Shown here: one piece after another, positions 22,705 through 23,105 of the stretch
Position numbering within the stretch: the stretch's first letter is position 1
Layout: every line of letters begins with the position of its first letter
Assembly (NCBI GenBank): GCA_035604215.1
Contig: DATNIW010000055.1
Location: 1 to 23,105 of the forward strand
Source: UBA5070 sp035604215
GTDB taxonomy: Bacteria; Fibrobacterota; Fibrobacteria; UBA5070
Direction: 5' to 3'
Length of the DNA: 23,105 nt
The notes under the pieces: generated by a model
What the model saw: only the letters and a program-made list of their open reading frames with translations
Databases searched by the model: none
What the model was told of the DNA's origin: nothing
Made by a program: the position numbers and the translations under genes

Positions 22705-23105
22705 ATGGCCTACCGCATCGCCACCTTGAACAAGATCAGCCCGGAAGGGCTCGGGCTCTTCGGGGCCGAATACGAGGTCGCCGACGGCCTTTCCGGTCCC
22801 GACGCCATTTTGGTGCGCTCCACCCAGGTGGACACGGAGGGCTTTCCCTCCACCCTGGCCGTCGCCCGCGCCGGCGCCGGCGTGAACAACATCACCATCG
22901 ACAAGGCGACGGCGGCCGGTGTCGCGGTGTTCAACACCCCGGGCGCCAATGCCAACGCCGTGGCCGAACTGGTGTTCACCGTGTTGGGCTATTCCGCCCG
23001 AAACCTGGGAGAAGGCATCGCCTTCGCCGCCAAGACCGCGGGCGAGACCGATTCGGACAAGGAACTGGACGAGAAGGTGGAGAAGGGCAAGGGGAAGTTC
23101 GCGGG
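22705..23105 (+). CDS. serA: 3-phosphoglycerate dehydrogenase-like protein (5' part)
   Basis: The first 133 residues of a D-isomer-specific 2-hydroxyacid dehydrogenase, cut off by the window edge. YRIATLNKISPEGLGLFG, DAILVRST (33-40), RAGAGVNNITID (55-66), VFNTPGANANAVAELV (75-90) and the Lys-rich DEKVEKGKGKFAG match the short-form phosphoglycerate dehydrogenases I remember from Firmicutes and others. These make 3-phosphohydroxypyruvate for serine synthesis. The NAD-binding Rossmann motif and the catalytic Arg-Glu-His lie beyond the window, so the substrate is inferred. Start supported by AGGAG 9 nt upstream and by the family's usual N-terminus. Confidence 0.85.
   Translation, partial: MAYRIATLNKISPEGLGLFGAEYEVADGLSGPDAILVRSTQVDTEGFPSTLAVARAGAGVNNITIDKATAAGVAVFNTPGANANAVAELVFTVLGYSARNLGEGIAFAAKTAGETDSDKELDEKVEKGKGKFA

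Noticed and set aside
1..23105. CRISPR array or rRNA genes
   Set aside because: No regularly spaced repeats with unique spacers and no rRNA-like conserved stretches were seen.

Overview
The window is dominated by a division and cell wall (dcw) cluster of a GC-rich, diderm-type bacterium, all on the minus strand from about 17.9 kb down to 2.7 kb. MurE carries the DNPR motif of the meso-diaminopimelate-adding enzymes. FtsA, FtsQ, FtsW, FtsI and a lipoprotein fit a Gram-negative-like envelope. My guess for the lineage is Fibrobacterota or a neighbouring FCB-type phylum. This rests on general impression only; no rRNA or taxonomic marker was compared.

Layout. 1-339 (minus): remnant of an IS3-type transposase gene with an in-frame amber codon, next to a truncated tautomerase-like ORF. 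355-1056 (minus): HAD-family hydrolase. 1160-2258 (minus): a clearly AT-rich two-gene island, a DUF6884-type protein overlapping a GIY-YIG-type protein, probably acquired. 2259-2692: no convincing gene; one perfect hairpin and a terminator-like stem. 2693-17913 (minus): mraZ, rsmH fused in frame to an ftsL-like segment, ftsI, murE, murF, a degenerate murD-like gene, ftsW, murG, murC, ftsQ, ftsA, ftsZ, hemW. 17914-18209: AT-rich divergent region with a mraZ promoter, three MraZ-type boxes at an exact 10-bp period, and DnaA-box-like 9-mers. 18210-19625 (plus): conserved protein of unknown function. 19621-19650: a 30-bp perfect palindrome containing the stop codons of two convergent genes. 19646-21516 (minus): DUF5924/DUF2914-type membrane protein and an alpha/beta hydrolase. 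21577-23105 (plus): small lipoprotein, GNAT acetyltransferase, and the start of a 3-phosphoglycerate dehydrogenase-like gene that is cut by the window edge.

How it works together. The dcw genes form an almost gapless operon: from mraZ to ftsA every neighbouring pair overlaps, by 1 to 13 nt. It supplies the UDP-muramyl ligases (MurC, E, F), the lipid II glycosyltransferase (MurG), the septal synthase pair (FtsW/FtsI), the FtsQ and FtsL connectors and the FtsA/FtsZ ring. Two things are unusual. First, the rsmH stop codon is absent, so the 16S rRNA methyltransferase runs directly into the FtsL transmembrane and coiled-coil segment. Second, mraY is missing from its usual place, and the murD position holds a shortened MurD-like protein that has lost the UDP-binding domain, the P-loop and the key C-terminal ligand residues. 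It is nevertheless kept in frame between two ATGA junctions. A working MurD and MraY must be encoded elsewhere.
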